Assembly (NCBI RefSeq): GCF_003115845.1
Contig: NZ_KZ819023.1
Span: forward strand, 272,920 to 336,919
Direction of reading: 5' to 3'
DNA from: Brenneria roseae subsp. roseae
GTDB lineage: Bacteria; Pseudomonadota; Gammaproteobacteria; Enterobacterales; Enterobacteriaceae
Length of the DNA stretch: 64,000 bases
The notes under the pieces were generated by a model, which was not told the DNA's origin, did not search any database, and saw only the letters and a program-made list of their open reading frames with translations. Positions 29,359 to 38,713 of this stretch are shown piece by piece; positions within the stretch are counted from its first letter, which is position 1; each line of letters begins with the position of its first letter. A program made the translations under genes and the position numbers.

Positions 29359-30216
29359 ATGGACAGCACCAGGCCCCATCGTACCGTTGGCATCGAATTT
29401 TCGCGTGAGACGGAAAATGTTACCGAACTCTCCACAGATTTAAACGCCGATGCGATCATGGCAACATTCGAGGCCATTGAATTTTCAGATGAAAATACGG
29501 GTTGCATCGAGAATGAGGCTGACAGGGATCAGCGTAATCCACTACCGGTGTTAACCGAAGAAGAAATTAACGCGAAAAATGAGAAGATCAAGCAGATAAA
29601 AGATACCTCGCTTTCCGCATCGTTGGATGATGTCTCTGAGCTGGCCATTTCCTTTTTTATTGTAGCGGTAGAAGGAACGAAATCTCCGGTTACGGAACTT
29701 GCCAATGCCATACACGATGCCTTTTCAAGTTCGCTGACCGATGAAAAGACGGGGATGATAGAGGCTTTCGATATCGCCATGAAGAAAGAGATGCTCACTT
29801 TCATCAAAGCGAGGTTTATCATCGAGGCGTATCAGTCCCAGGCAGCAGAAATAATTGATAACTACATTAGTGAACTGGTGTCGCGGCGGGACAGTATACG
29901 GCTGGGGGCGGCTAACGCGGAATTTTTGCTTGCCTCCGGTTTGGGCGACGAAAAATATGCCGACGCGTTACAGAGTGATATTGAGGCGCTGAAACAGGGG
30001 ACATATCCGTCTCAGGTCGAAATGTCCCGGGTGTTATCGATCGCCGACAGCGCGTGCAGTGTTGTCGATATGCTCGATCAGTTTGAAATGATGCTGAGAA
30101 ACAGCGGCCGTTCCGCACCGACGCTGGATACCGAGTTGCAGCATTTGGGGCTGTTGGCCGATCACTGGGACGATTTTGTGCAAAAATACGCGCCGCGGAC
30201 GCTAAAAAAACGATAA
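29359..30216 (+). CDS. Unrecognised acidic alpha-helical protein
   Basis: This 285-residue protein belongs to no family I can name. It has no signal peptide or membrane helix. The first 80 residues are acidic and look disordered (many Glu, Asp, Asn). The rest is predicted by eye to be nearly all helical, with SASLDDVSELAISFFIVAVE, a middle segment with EAYQSQAAEIIDNYISELV and a basic tail ending TLKKR. An ATGGAG ribosome site precedes the ATG at 29359. It is divergent from sapA and followed by two small hairpins and RyhB. Residue use is normal for this genome, so it is likely a real gene. The helical build resembles secreted-protein chaperones or type III gatekeepers only in a general way. 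Confidence 0.65.
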   Translation: MDSTRPHRTVGIEFSRETENVTELSTDLNADAIMATFEAIEFSDENTGCIENEADRDQRNPLPVLTEEEINAKNEKIKQIKDTSLSASLDDVSELAISFFIVAVEGTKSPVTELANAIHDAFSSSLTDEKTGMIEAFDIAMKKEMLTFIKARFIIEAYQSQAAEIIDNYISELVSRRDSIRLGAANAEFLLASGLGDEKYADALQSDIEALKQGTYPSQVEMSRVLSIADSACSVVDMLDQFEMMLRNSGRSAPTLDTELQHLGLLADHWDDFVQKYAPRTLKKR

Positions 30217-30246
30217 AAGAGCAATGTGGAAAAAGCAGGAGGAACC

Positions 30247-30279
30247 CCATACTTCGTATGGAAATGAGAAAAATTCTCA
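30247..30279 (+). other. Two adjacent small hairpins after the unknown gene
   Basis: CCATAC-TTC-GTATGG (30247-30261) and TGAGAA-AAA-TTCTCA (30265-30279) are perfect short inverted repeats. They lie between the unknown gene and the RyhB promoter and could mark the 3' end of the gene's transcript. No T-run follows. Confidence 0.35.
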
Positions 30280-30297
30280 ACAAAGTGCTTTACAGAT

Positions 30298-30316
30298 GAT
30301 ACTGATAACCATTATC
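30298..30316 (+). promoter_or_regulatory. Fur box of the ryhB promoter
   Basis: The 19-base site GATACTGATAACCATTATC matches the classical Fur consensus at 17 of 19 positions. It overlaps the likely -10 element (TATCAT, 30313-30318), with a possible -35 (TTTACA) at 30289, so iron-loaded Fur would block transcription. Confidence 0.9.
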
Positions 30317-30325
30317 ATCATTTTC

Positions 30326-30427
30326 GCACTTCAGCAGTTGCTTCTATGCAGGCACTGAAGGAGAGCACGACATTGCTCACATTGCTTCCAGTATTATTTT
30401 AGCCAGCCTGCGTGCTGGCTTTTTTTT
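30326..30427 (+). ncRNA. ryhB: RyhB iron-responsive small RNA
   Basis: The core GCACGACATTGCTCACATTG followed by CTTCCAGTATTA is the conserved RyhB seed and Hfq-binding region. The 3' end is the typical AGCCAGC/GCTGGCT terminator hairpin with seven T (30401-30427). RyhB represses mRNAs of iron-using proteins such as sdhCDAB and sodB when Fur loses iron. The 5' hairpin (CTTCAG ... CTGAAG) differs in sequence from the E. coli one but has the same position. The 5' end is inferred from the -10 at 30313 and gives a length of about 102 bases. It lies between an unknown gene and convergent pspF, unlike its yhhX-yhhY location in E. coli. Confidence 0.93.
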
Positions 30428-30509
30428 GCGCGCCGGATGCCTGGGTTCATTTCCTTTTCATATAAAATAGTTAATGAAATCAATTAACTTAAGGTGTTCT
30501 CCGGCTTTT

Positions 30510-31511
30510 TCATTCATTGATTGCGATGGCATGTTTTTTCAATAAGCCACGTAGCTGATGATAGGTTAGCCCCAGCAGTTCCGCGGCCTTACGCTGATTA
30601 AAGCGCGCCTGATTTAATGCCCGTTCGATAAGCGCTTTTTCCTGAGACAGTTGCCATTGTTTCATATCCAGCGGTAAATCCGGCAATTGATCCTCGAGGC
30701 GGCGTGCCGACGCGGGGGACGCCGGACTAGCCGATGCCGATTTCTGAAACGGGTTGAGAATAATGGTATCCAGCGCGCTGTCGCTGCTGCCATGACGGTA
30801 AACGGAACGTTCCACGACATTTTTCAGTTCACGGATGTTACCCGGCCAGCCGTAATTCAGCAGCGTCTCGCGGGCGCGCGGAGTGAAACCGGGAAAGAGC
30901 GGTAATCGCAGTTCACGGCACATCTGAATCGCAAAATGCTCCGCCAGCAACATGATATCTTGCTGACGTTCTCGCAATGGCGGGAGCTGGACCACGTCGA
31001 ATGCCAGTCGATCCAGCAGGTCGGCACGGAATTTTCCACTGGCGGCCAACGCCGGCAGGTCGTCATTGGTGGCGCAGATCAAGCGTACATCGACCTGTAG
31101 GGCCTGCCCGCCGCCGACGCGCTCCAGCACGCCATATTCGATCACCCGCAGCAGCTTTTCCTGTACCAGCATCGGCGCGGTAGCCAACTCATCCAGAAAC
31201 AACGTACCGCCATCGGCGCGCTCGAACCGACCCAGATGGCGTTTTTGCGCCCCGGTAAACGCCCCGGCTTCATGACCGAATAGCTCGGAATCCAGCAGAT
31301 TCTCATTTAAGGCCGCGCAGTTCAGCGAAACAAATGGCCCTTGCCAACGGGGCGAGAGGTAGTGCAATCGACTGGCAATCAACTCCTTACCGGTACCGCG
31401 CTCGCCAATCACCAGCATGGGTTTATTGAGCTGCGCCAGCTGTGAAACCTGTTCCAGCACTTCAATAAAGTTGTTGGCTTCTCCCAGTAAGTTCTCTTTT
31501 TCCTGTCCCAT
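30510..31511 (-). CDS. pspF: Psp operon sigma-54 transcriptional activator
   Basis: This 333-residue bacterial enhancer-binding protein activates pspABC through sigma-54 RNA polymerase. It consists of an AAA+ domain without any N-terminal sensor domain: Walker A GERGTGKE at residues 36-43, the sigma-54 contact loop GAFTGA at 83-88, and LFLDELATAP as Walker B. A C-terminal Fis-type helix-turn-helix follows (NQRKAAELLGLTYHQLRGLL). PspA inhibits it by direct binding. The gene is divergent from pspA, with 240 bases between them that hold the activator sites and promoters of both. Confidence 0.97.
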   Translation of the reverse strand: MGQEKENLLGEANNFIEVLEQVSQLAQLNKPMLVIGERGTGKELIASRLHYLSPRWQGPFVSLNCAALNENLLDSELFGHEAGAFTGAQKRHLGRFERADGGTLFLDELATAPMLVQEKLLRVIEYGVLERVGGGQALQVDVRLICATNDDLPALAASGKFRADLLDRLAFDVVQLPPLRERQQDIMLLAEHFAIQMCRELRLPLFPGFTPRARETLLNYGWPGNIRELKNVVERSVYRHGSSDSALDTIILNPFQKSASASPASPASARRLEDQLPDLPLDMKQWQLSQEKALIERALNQARFNQRKAAELLGLTYHQLRGLLKKHAIAINE

Positions 31512-31629
31512 CGCATTGCACCGTGTAATTTTTACTAACAGTTAGCGTATTTGACTAATTTAGCGGGTATTGGAAAATAGTCAAAATTCTTCGTGCTTTA
31601 TTTTCAATAGGTTATAAAAGGATAAACAT

Positions 31630-31645
31630 TGGCACGCTTATTGAT
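31630..31645 (+). promoter_or_regulatory. Sigma-54 promoter of pspABC
   Basis: TGGCACG-CTTA-TTGAT fits the -24/-12 consensus with correct spacing and resembles the E. coli pspA promoter. It is about 107 bases upstream of the pspA start; the region upstream, up to pspF, would hold PspF and IHF sites. Confidence 0.85.
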
Positions 31646-31751
31646 ACGTCTTTATTGAAGAGCAACAGTGATATCGCAATCGGGCAATGACTGGTCGCGA
31701 TCATAAATCAGGCGTAATACAGACGCCGGACATCATTAAGAGGATTGGATT

Positions 31752-32417
31752 ATGGGTATTTTTTCTCGTTTTGCCGACATCGTGAACGCCAACATCAATT
31801 CATTGCTGGATAAAGCGGAAGATCCACAGAAGTTGGTTCGGCTGATGATTCAGGAAATGGAAGACACGCTGGTTGAGGTTCGTTCTACCTCCGCACGGGC
31901 GCTGGCAGAAAAGAAACAGATTGCCCGTCGTATTGATCAGGCTCAGTCTCAGCAGGCGCAGTGGCAGGATAAGGCCGAACTGGCGTTGAGAAAAGACAAA
32001 GACGATCTGGCGCGCGCCGCGCTGATTGAGAAACAGAAACTGACCGATTTGATCGTGACGTTGCAGCGTGAAGCGGAAAGCGTTGATGAAACGCTGGATC
32101 GCATGAAACGCGAAATCGGCGAGCTGGAAAACAAACTGACGGAGACCCGCGCGCGCCAGCAGGCATTAACCCTGCGTCATCAGGCCGCCTCTTCGTCCCG
32201 CGATGTGCGCCGCCAACTGGACAGCGGCAAGCTGGATGAGGCCATGGCGCGCTTTGAACAGTTTGAGCGCCGGATTGATACGATGGAAGCGGAAGCGGAA
32301 AGTGTCGGGCTGGGGAAACAGAAATCGCTGGATCAGCAGTTCGCCGAGTTGAAAGCAGATGATGAAATCAGCGCGCAACTGGCTGCACTTAAAGCTAAAG
32401 TTAAACCAGCAGAATAA
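31752..32417 (+). CDS. pspA: Phage shock protein A
   Basis: This 221-residue ESCRT-III/IM30-family protein is nearly all coiled coil. It binds PspF to keep the operon off and, after envelope stress, assembles on the inner membrane to limit proton leakage. It begins [20 protein letters not shown] with the amphipathic membrane-binding helix, and the length is one residue short of E. coli PspA. AGAGGA precedes the start. It is the first gene of pspABC. Confidence 0.97.
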   Translation: MGIFSRFADIVNANINSLLDKAEDPQKLVRLMIQEMEDTLVEVRSTSARALAEKKQIARRIDQAQSQQAQWQDKAELALRKDKDDLARAALIEKQKLTDLIVTLQREAESVDETLDRMKREIGELENKLTETRARQQALTLRHQAASSSRDVRRQLDSGKLDEAMARFEQFERRIDTMEAEAESVGLGKQKSLDQQFAELKADDEISAQLAALKAKVKPAE

Positions 32418-32488
32418 CCGGGCTGGCTATCGTCAGGGTTGGCGATAGCCGTATTAAAACCGGTGAACATAATCATTAAGGAGACACG

Positions 32489-32716
32489 ATGAGTGCTTTG
32501 TTTCTTGCCATACCGCTGACCATTTTCATGTTGTTTGTGGCACCGATATGGCTTTGGCTACATTACAGTCAGCGCAAGCAAAACAATGCTCAACTCGGAC
32601 AAAGCGACATGCAGCGTCTGACGCAACTGACGGAAGACGCCCGCCGCATGCGCGAGCGAATTCAGACGCTGGAGGAAATTCTGGATACAGAATACCCGGA
32701 CTGGAGAAAATCGTAA
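32489..32716 (+). CDS. pspB: Phage shock protein B
   Basis: This 75-residue protein has one N-terminal membrane helix (ALFLAIPLTIFMLFVAPIWLWL) and a short cytosolic helical tail. With PspC it senses membrane stress and releases PspF from PspA. AAGGAGA precedes the start. Its stop overlaps the pspC start by one base. Confidence 0.95.
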   Translation: MSALFLAIPLTIFMLFVAPIWLWLHYSQRKQNNAQLGQSDMQRLTQLTEDARRMRERIQTLEEILDTEYPDWRKS

Positions 32717-33081
32717 TGAAGAATACATGGTCAGGTAAAACGTTATACCGCATACCGGAAGAAGGGATGCTCAAAGGCGTGTGTGCCGGGCTGGCTCACT
32801 ACTTTGACGTACCGGTAAAACTGGTGCGGGTCATTGTGGTGTTATCGATGTTTTTCGGCCTGTTCTTTTTCACCATCGTGGCTTATATCGTGCTCAGTTT
32901 TATACTCGATCCCGTGCCCGCGGCACGCTACCATGAACAAGAATCGTCGTTTCGCACGCCGGGGCAATTACTGAACGATGCTGACGCGACATTGAAGGCC
33001 AGTGAGCAGCGGCTGCGCAATATTGAGCGCTACGTCACCTCAGAGACGTTTGGCGTTCAGAGCCGTTTTCGCCAACTGTAA
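32716..33081 (+). CDS. pspC: Phage shock protein C
   Basis: This 121-residue PspC-domain membrane protein partners PspB. The N-terminal part KTLYRIPEEGMLKGVCAGLA is the family signature, followed by a strong membrane helix (VRVIVVLSMFFGLFFFTIVA, about residues 36-56) and a cytosolic tail. I use ATG 32716, which overlaps the pspB stop as TAATG; an ORF opening at 32548 only repeats pspB in another frame. No pspD or pspE follows. Confidence 0.95.
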   Translation: MKNTWSGKTLYRIPEEGMLKGVCAGLAHYFDVPVKLVRVIVVLSMFFGLFFFTIVAYIVLSFILDPVPAARYHEQESSFRTPGQLLNDADATLKASEQRLRNIERYVTSETFGVQSRFRQL

Positions 33082-33153
33082 GCATAATCATGTCATACGG
33101 CGTTGATGTTATCGGGTCACATCGACGTCGTTTATGACAAAGTTGTTTATAAT

Positions 33154-33190
33154 AAAGCGGTTTATAATAAAACAACGCCGCTTTTCTTTT
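33154..33190 (+). terminator. Probable terminator of the psp operon
   Basis: AAAGCGG / CCGCTTT arms with a 17-base loop are followed by TCTTTT. The loop side includes a tandem copy of GTTTATAATAAA (33145-33156 and 33160-33171), which may be a small local duplication. Confidence 0.5.
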
Positions 33191-33298
33191 CACCGGGTGA
33201 TTCTGTACTAGATTTGAAATCAGTACTGGATTTGTGAGTCGCCGTCATTTCCTGTAAAACCGCATCATTCCTCTCATATATGATTAATAAGGTACTTC

Positions 33299-36106
33299 AT
33301 GGATGATACAACGCTTCTGATCGGTATCGTGCTTGTGCTGGCCTACCTCATCGTGATGCCTGTCGCAGTCGCGATCGTGTTTAAGCGTAGCGCGCGCCTT
33401 CAGCAGTGGAATGTCCAGCTAGAGCAAACGGTCGTTCAGCTACAGGCGAACCTGGCCCGACTCACTGCTCAGGTAAACCGCCTGAATCCAACGGTTATCC
33501 CGACTTTACCGGCATCGTCCGTTCGCACGCCAGCATCTGCGGATACCGTAGACGCGCCGGTTGAGCCTGATGTGAGCGGGGAAAATGGCGGCAACCCCAA
33601 TGAAGTGACAATGTCACAAAAAAGCAACGAGCTAACCACCCTCGACCCGTCGTCGCATCAAGATACCGCGACCCGTCGGGAGGTGATAGCGGTCGAAAAA
33701 CATTCAGGCATCCTTTCTTCGCTGGCCGCTTGGCTGCTGCAAGGTAATCCGCTGGCAAAAATCGGCATTTTATTGCTGTTTTTTGGTCTGGCCTACCTGA
33801 TGAAATACACCATTGAACGCGACATGCTATCGATTCAATGGCGGCTGGGCGTAGCCGCGCTGATTAGCGGCGGACTGCTGGCCTTTGGCTGGCGTCTGCG
33901 TCATAAGCAACGGCTGTACGCCCTTATATTGCAAGGCGGTGCGGTCGGGGCGCTGTATATCACGATATTTGGCGCTTTCCGGCTATATCTGTTGCTGCCT
34001 TATCCGCTGGCGTTCGCACTATTGCTGCTCGTCTGCGCCGCCAGTGTTGGGCTGGCGGTAATACAGCGTTCGTTAAGTCTGGCCATGCTGGCCAGCATTG
34101 GCGGCTATCTGGCGCCGATCTTGTTGTCGCAGGGAGGAGGCAACCATGTGGTGTTGTTTTCGTACTACCTGCTGCTGTCGCTGGGGATTCTGGCGATAAG
34201 CGCCCGTCAGTCCTGGCGCGAATTGAACCTGCTGGGGCTGATATTTACTTTTGGCGTCGCGGCCACCTGGGGCGCGAAATATTATCAGCAAGATTTTTAC
34301 CTGAGCAGTCAGCTGTTTCTGATCGCCAATATTCTGCTGTTTGGCGTTGGCGCACTGCTGTTCTCGCTGCGACATCAGTCGGTAGGCAAACAGGTCGTGG
34401 ATGGCGTACTGCTGTTTGCCCCGCCGTTGATCGGTTTTGGCATGCAGTATCTTATTACCGGACATTGGAAATATGGCCCGGCCGGTTCGGCGCTGGCGTA
34501 TGGACTTGGCTATCTGGTATTAGGCGGATTGACGCGCAAACGCCTGCCGCGTCTGGGGCTGTTTGCCTTCGCGCTGGGAGGCTGTTTTCTAACATTGGCG
34601 GTGCCGTTAACCCTCACCGGGCAATCGACCGCGCTAGTATGGATGCTGGAAGGGCTGTGCATTCTATGGGCGGGGCTGCATCAAAATCAGCGTCGCATGG
34701 GGCGGAGTGGTTCCGCCGTGTTGTTGTTTGGCGCCGCGTCGGTGGCATACGCCGCCATAACGGGTGAGTTGCAGTCAGCAGCGTTTTTCTTCACCTTTTT
34801 CACCTTCGGGATTCTGGCCGTCGCCTCACTGTGCGCCAGCCTGTGCTGGTCGCGTTATCGTCAGGTGGATGGCCGCTGGAGTAGTAGGTTTGACCGGGTT
34901 TTTTTCATTCTCGGGCTGGCGGCATGGCTGATTTGGCTCGTTTATATCGTCGAACGGGCGATGACGGCGTATACCGATGCATTCTGGCATGGCAGCGAGT
35001 TTATGCCGCCGTGGCGTACACAGGCTTTACTGCAAAGTCCGCTGTTCCTGCTGTTGTTTGCCGTATCCGGCTTGCTTTGGAGCGAAACGGGAAGACGGTT
35101 GAAATGGCCGCTGTTGCGGCATAGCGCCTGGTTGCTATGGGGTTTTATGCTGCTGGCGGTATTACAGCAGCTTGTCTTTGCCGACTATCGCCAGTTCCCG
35201 TTGTTGAATGGCGGAGAGCAGATCGCGGTGTGGGCGTGCTGGCTCGGCAGCTTTACCGTCGCTTACCGGTTGCTCTACCGTGAAACGGGCAATATCCCCT
35301 GTCTGGCAGAGCGCGTCTTCCATCTTGCTTTATTCTGGATGGCGATCGGATGGCTTTTCCTGATGGCCGATCAGTATTGGTATTCCCGCATCCCAGCCGA
35401 TATGGAAGAGGGCGCGCCGATACTGACCGTCATATTGTTGTCGGCAATCATATTGGCGCTGGTGCTGCCGGCACGTCACCGACTGTGGCCACTGACGTGT
35501 TGGGCGACATTATATAATCAAACCGGACTGGTGCCGCTGGTCGCGACGCTGTTCACGTTATCGGCGAACGCCAACCTGCTGGATGGGCAGATACAATGGG
35601 GCTCGCTGACGTGGCCGTATGTGCCGTTCCTGAATCCATTGGAAATCAGCCTGTTTTTGGGCGTAACGGCGTTAGCGCTATGGTATCGACGTGCGATGTC
35701 GGTTTCGGCGCAGAGCCGCGCATGGAAAAGCCGGTGTCGTCTGGCGCTCTGGGGGTTGATCATTTGGTTGCTCAACGGCCTGTTGCTACGGGCGCTGGCC
35801 TGGTACGCGCAGATCCCGTGGTCGGTTGACTGGCTGTGGGATTCCCGTCTGGTTCAGACCACCTTTGCGCTGCTGTGGACGCTGGCCGCGCTGGTTTGCA
35901 TGGTGTGGTCGACCCGACGCCAGCAGCGCGGCGGCTGGATTATGGGGGCGCTGTTGCTGGCTCTGACCATTATCAAACTGTTTCTGGTGGATAGCGCCGG
36001 CGGTGGTGGACTGGCCCGCGCGATCGCATTTATCGGCGTCGCCATACTTATTCTGATTGTGGGGTATTTCGCACCGCTACCGCCCAAAAAAGCGATGAGC
36101 CAGTAG
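33299..36106 (+). CDS. DUF2339-family large membrane protein
   Basis: This 935-residue inner-membrane protein has one N-terminal helix, a coiled-coil linker (about residues 35-65), a hydrophilic segment to about 145, and then more than twenty hydrophobic helices to the C-terminus. This fits family DUF2339, whose function is not known. It stands alone between pspC and ycjX in a place where E. coli has other genes, and it runs in the same direction as both. A role in envelope stress is suggested only by its neighbours. Codon use looks like that of neighbouring core genes. Confidence 0.8.
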   Translation: MDDTTLLIGIVLVLAYLIVMPVAVAIVFKRSARLQQWNVQLEQTVVQLQANLARLTAQVNRLNPTVIPTLPASSVRTPASADTVDAPVEPDVSGENGGNPNEVTMSQKSNELTTLDPSSHQDTATRREVIAVEKHSGILSSLAAWLLQGNPLAKIGILLLFFGLAYLMKYTIERDMLSIQWRLGVAALISGGLLAFGWRLRHKQRLYALILQGGAVGALYITIFGAFRLYLLLPYPLAFALLLLVCAASVGLAVIQRSLSLAMLASIGGYLAPILLSQGGGNHVVLFSYYLLLSLGILAISARQSWRELNLLGLIFTFGVAATWGAKYYQQDFYLSSQLFLIANILLFGVGALLFSLRHQSVGKQVVDGVLLFAPPLIGFGMQYLITGHWKYGPAGSALAYGLGYLVLGGLTRKRLPRLGLFAFALGGCFLTLAVPLTLTGQSTALVWMLEGLCILWAGLHQNQRRMGRSGSAVLLFGAASVAYAAITGELQSAAFFFTFFTFGILAVASLCASLCWSRYRQVDGRWSSRFDRVFFILGLAAWLIWLVYIVERAMTAYTDAFWHGSEFMPPWRTQALLQSPLFLLLFAVSGLLWSETGRRLKWPLLRHSAWLLWGFMLLAVLQQLVFADYRQFPLLNGGEQIAVWACWLGSFTVAYRLLYRETGNIPCLAERVFHLALFWMAIGWLFLMADQYWYSRIPADMEEGAPILTVILLSAIILALVLPARHRLWPLTCWATLYNQTGLVPLVATLFTLSANANLLDGQIQWGSLTWPYVPFLNPLEISLFLGVTALALWYRRAMSVSAQSRAWKSRCRLALWGLIIWLLNGLLLRALAWYAQIPWSVDWLWDSRLVQTTFALLWTLAALVCMVWSTRRQQRGGWIMGALLLALTIIKLFLVDSAGGGGLARAIAFIGVAILILIVGYFAPLPPKKAMSQ

Positions 36107-36143
36107 CAGCTCTTTACGCTAACAAGGAGACAGGTTTTATCCA

Positions 36144-37541
36144 ATGAAGCGATTACAAAACGAATTAAACTCACTGGTTAACCGCAGTGTGGATCGCCAT
36201 TTACGTCTGGCCGTTACCGGACTCAGCCGCAGCGGTAAAACCGCCTTTATTACCGCGTTTGTCAATCAACTGCTGAACGTACACAGCGGGGCGCATTTAC
36301 CGATGTTTTCCGCCGTGCGGGAAGGTCGATTGCTGGGGGCCAAGCGCGTGCCGCAGCGCGATCTCGGCGTTCCCCGTTTTGCCTATGATGAAGGGATGGC
36401 GGCGCTCTATGGTTCGCCGCCGGACTGGCCGACGCCGACGCGCGGCGTGAGTGAAATTCGCCTGGCATTGCGCTATCGCTCTAATGATTCTCTGCTGCGG
36501 CATTTTAAAGATACGTCGACGCTGTATCTGGAAATTGTGGATTATCCGGGAGAATGGCTGTTGGACCTGCCGTTGCTGGAGCAAACGTATCTCAGTTGGT
36601 CGCATCAGATGTCCGGCCTGCTGCAAGGCGAACGCGCCGAGTGGGCCAGACCCTGGCTGGCGCTGTGCGAAAAGCTGGATCCGCTGGCGCCGGCTGATGA
36701 AAACCAACTGGCCGCCATTGCACAGGCCTATACGGACTACCTGCTGCGTTGCAAACAGGAAGGTCTGCATTTCATTCAGCCGGGACGCTTTGTGCTACCG
36801 GGCGATCTGGCCGGCGCGCCGGTTTTGCAATTTTTCCCATGGCCGCAGGTTGATAAATGGGGAGAAGCCAAACTGGCGCAGGCGGATGCCAAAACCAACA
36901 TGGGGATGCTGCGTCAACGCTTTGAGTATTATTGCCAGTCGGTGGTGAAAGGATTTTATAAACATCACTTTATCCGTTTTGACCGCCAGATTGTGCTGGT
37001 GGACTGTCTGCAACCGCTGAACAGCGGCATTCATGCGTTTAACGATATGCGGCTGGCGCTGACCCAACTGATGCAAAGTTTTCACTATGGCAAACGCACG
37101 CTATTCCGGCGTCTGTTTTCGCCGTGCATCGACAAATTGATGTTTGCTGCCAGTAAATCCGATCACATTACCGCCGATCAGCATGCCAATCTGGTCTCGC
37201 TGTTGCAGCAATTGGTGCAGGAAGCCTGGCAGAATGCCGCCTTTGAAGGGATCAGCATGGATTGCGCGGGGATTGCGTCGATTCAGTCCACCCAAAGCGG
37301 GGTTGTTGATCATCAGGGGCAAAAAATTCCGGCGTTGAAGGGAAACCGTCTGAGCGATGGCCAGCCGTTAACGGTGTATCCGGGGGAAGTGCCTCCCCGC
37401 TTGCCTGGCGCAGCATTCTGGCAGGAGCAGGGATTCCATTTTGATGAGTTTCGTCCGCGTGAGATGACCGTGGACACCCCGTTGCCGCATATCCGACTGG
37501 ATACGGTAATGGAGTTTTTACTGGGAGATAAATTGCGATGA
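36144..37541 (+). CDS. ycjX: YcjX family P-loop GTPase-like protein
   Basis: This 465-residue protein of the DUF463 family has a P-loop GLSRSGKT at residues 26-33. It is conserved next to ycjF and near psp in many enterobacteria, which led to its being grouped with the Psp response. The molecular function is not settled. It overlaps ycjF by four bases (ATGA), so the two are translationally coupled. Confidence 0.92.
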   Translation: MKRLQNELNSLVNRSVDRHLRLAVTGLSRSGKTAFITAFVNQLLNVHSGAHLPMFSAVREGRLLGAKRVPQRDLGVPRFAYDEGMAALYGSPPDWPTPTRGVSEIRLALRYRSNDSLLRHFKDTSTLYLEIVDYPGEWLLDLPLLEQTYLSWSHQMSGLLQGERAEWARPWLALCEKLDPLAPADENQLAAIAQAYTDYLLRCKQEGLHFIQPGRFVLPGDLAGAPVLQFFPWPQVDKWGEAKLAQADAKTNMGMLRQRFEYYCQSVVKGFYKHHFIRFDRQIVLVDCLQPLNSGIHAFNDMRLALTQLMQSFHYGKRTLFRRLFSPCIDKLMFAASKSDHITADQHANLVSLLQQLVQEAWQNAAFEGISMDCAGIASIQSTQSGVVDHQGQKIPALKGNRLSDGQPLTVYPGEVPPRLPGAAFWQEQGFHFDEFRPREMTVDTPLPHIRLDTVMEFLLGDKLR

Positions 37542-38581
37542 ACGAACCACTGAAACCGCGAATGACGTTTGACAAAGCTTCGCCAGCGGAACCTCAACCG
37601 CAGTTACGCGCCAATGTGGCGTTTGACGAGCAGGCGGCAGAACGTTTTGCTCCCGTCAGCCGTGAAGAGGAAGTGCCGGAAGAGGGGATTGCCGAGGAAG
37701 TGGTCAGCGCGGCGCTGCGGCCTAAACGCAGTCTGTGGCGGCGGATGGTCATGGCGGGCCTGACGCTATTTGGCGTCAGCGCCGTGGCTCAGGGGGTTCA
37801 GTCGTTGCATAACGCCTGGATACAGCAGGATTGGATCGCACTGGGCGGCATTGCGGCGGGCAGCCTGATTGTGGCGGCAGGCGTAGGTTCGCTGGCCGTT
37901 GAGTGGCGGCGTCTTTACCGGTTGCGTGAACGGGCCGAAGAGCGAGATGTCGCCCGGGATTTGCTGCATAGCCATGGCGTTGGGCGAGGACGCGAATTTT
38001 GTGAAAAACTGGCGCGGCAGGCCGGGCTGGATAACGGTCATCCGGCGATGCAGCGTTGGCAGGCGTCCTTGCACGAAACTCACAACGATCGGGAAGTGGT
38101 TGAACTGTATGCCCGGCTGGTTCAACCGGTGCTGGACAGCCAGGCCAGGCGGGAAATCAGCCGTTCGGCGGCGGAGTCCACGCTGATGATCGCTGTCAGC
38201 CCGCTGGCGCTGGTGGATATGGCGTTTATCGCCTGGCGCAATCTGCGGTTGATTAACCGGATCGCTACGCTCTACGGCATTGAATTGGGCTATTTCAGCC
38301 GCATCCGGTTGTTTCGTCTGGTATTGCTGAATATTGCGTTTGCCGGGGCATCTGAACTGGTACGGGAAATCGGTATGGACTGGATGTCACAGGACCTGGC
38401 GGCGCGTCTCTCTGCCCGGGCGGCGCAGGGCATCGGGGCGGGCCTGCTTACCGCGCGGCTGGGCATCAAGGCGATGGAACTGTGTCGTCCGCTTCCCTGG
38501 CTGGATGATAAACCGCGTCTGGGTGATTTCCGCCGGGAACTGATTGGACAAGTGAAAACAATCTTGCAAAAAACGCGGTAA
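37538..38581 (+). CDS. ycjF: YcjF family inner-membrane protein
   Basis: This 347-residue protein of the YcjF (UPF0283, TIGR01620) family has an acidic N-terminal cytosolic part (to about residue 65), two membrane helices (about 70-120) and a large C-terminal region with further hydrophobic stretches. It is encoded with ycjX. Its function is unknown. Confidence 0.92.
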   Translation: MNEPLKPRMTFDKASPAEPQPQLRANVAFDEQAAERFAPVSREEEVPEEGIAEEVVSAALRPKRSLWRRMVMAGLTLFGVSAVAQGVQSLHNAWIQQDWIALGGIAAGSLIVAAGVGSLAVEWRRLYRLRERAEERDVARDLLHSHGVGRGREFCEKLARQAGLDNGHPAMQRWQASLHETHNDREVVELYARLVQPVLDSQARREISRSAAESTLMIAVSPLALVDMAFIAWRNLRLINRIATLYGIELGYFSRIRLFRLVLLNIAFAGASELVREIGMDWMSQDLAARLSARAAQGIGAGLLTARLGIKAMELCRPLPWLDDKPRLGDFRRELIGQVKTILQKTR

Positions 38582-38713
38582 CACCATGCTCGAGCCGGAA
38601 AAATATTTCATGACTGTCAACTTTTGCTGCCACTTCACTTCATCCGTGCAAGACGAAAGCGTATTATTACTCTCTATTAGCCTTGTCGCACCTGTTGAAG
38701 AAGGTAGTCGTTG

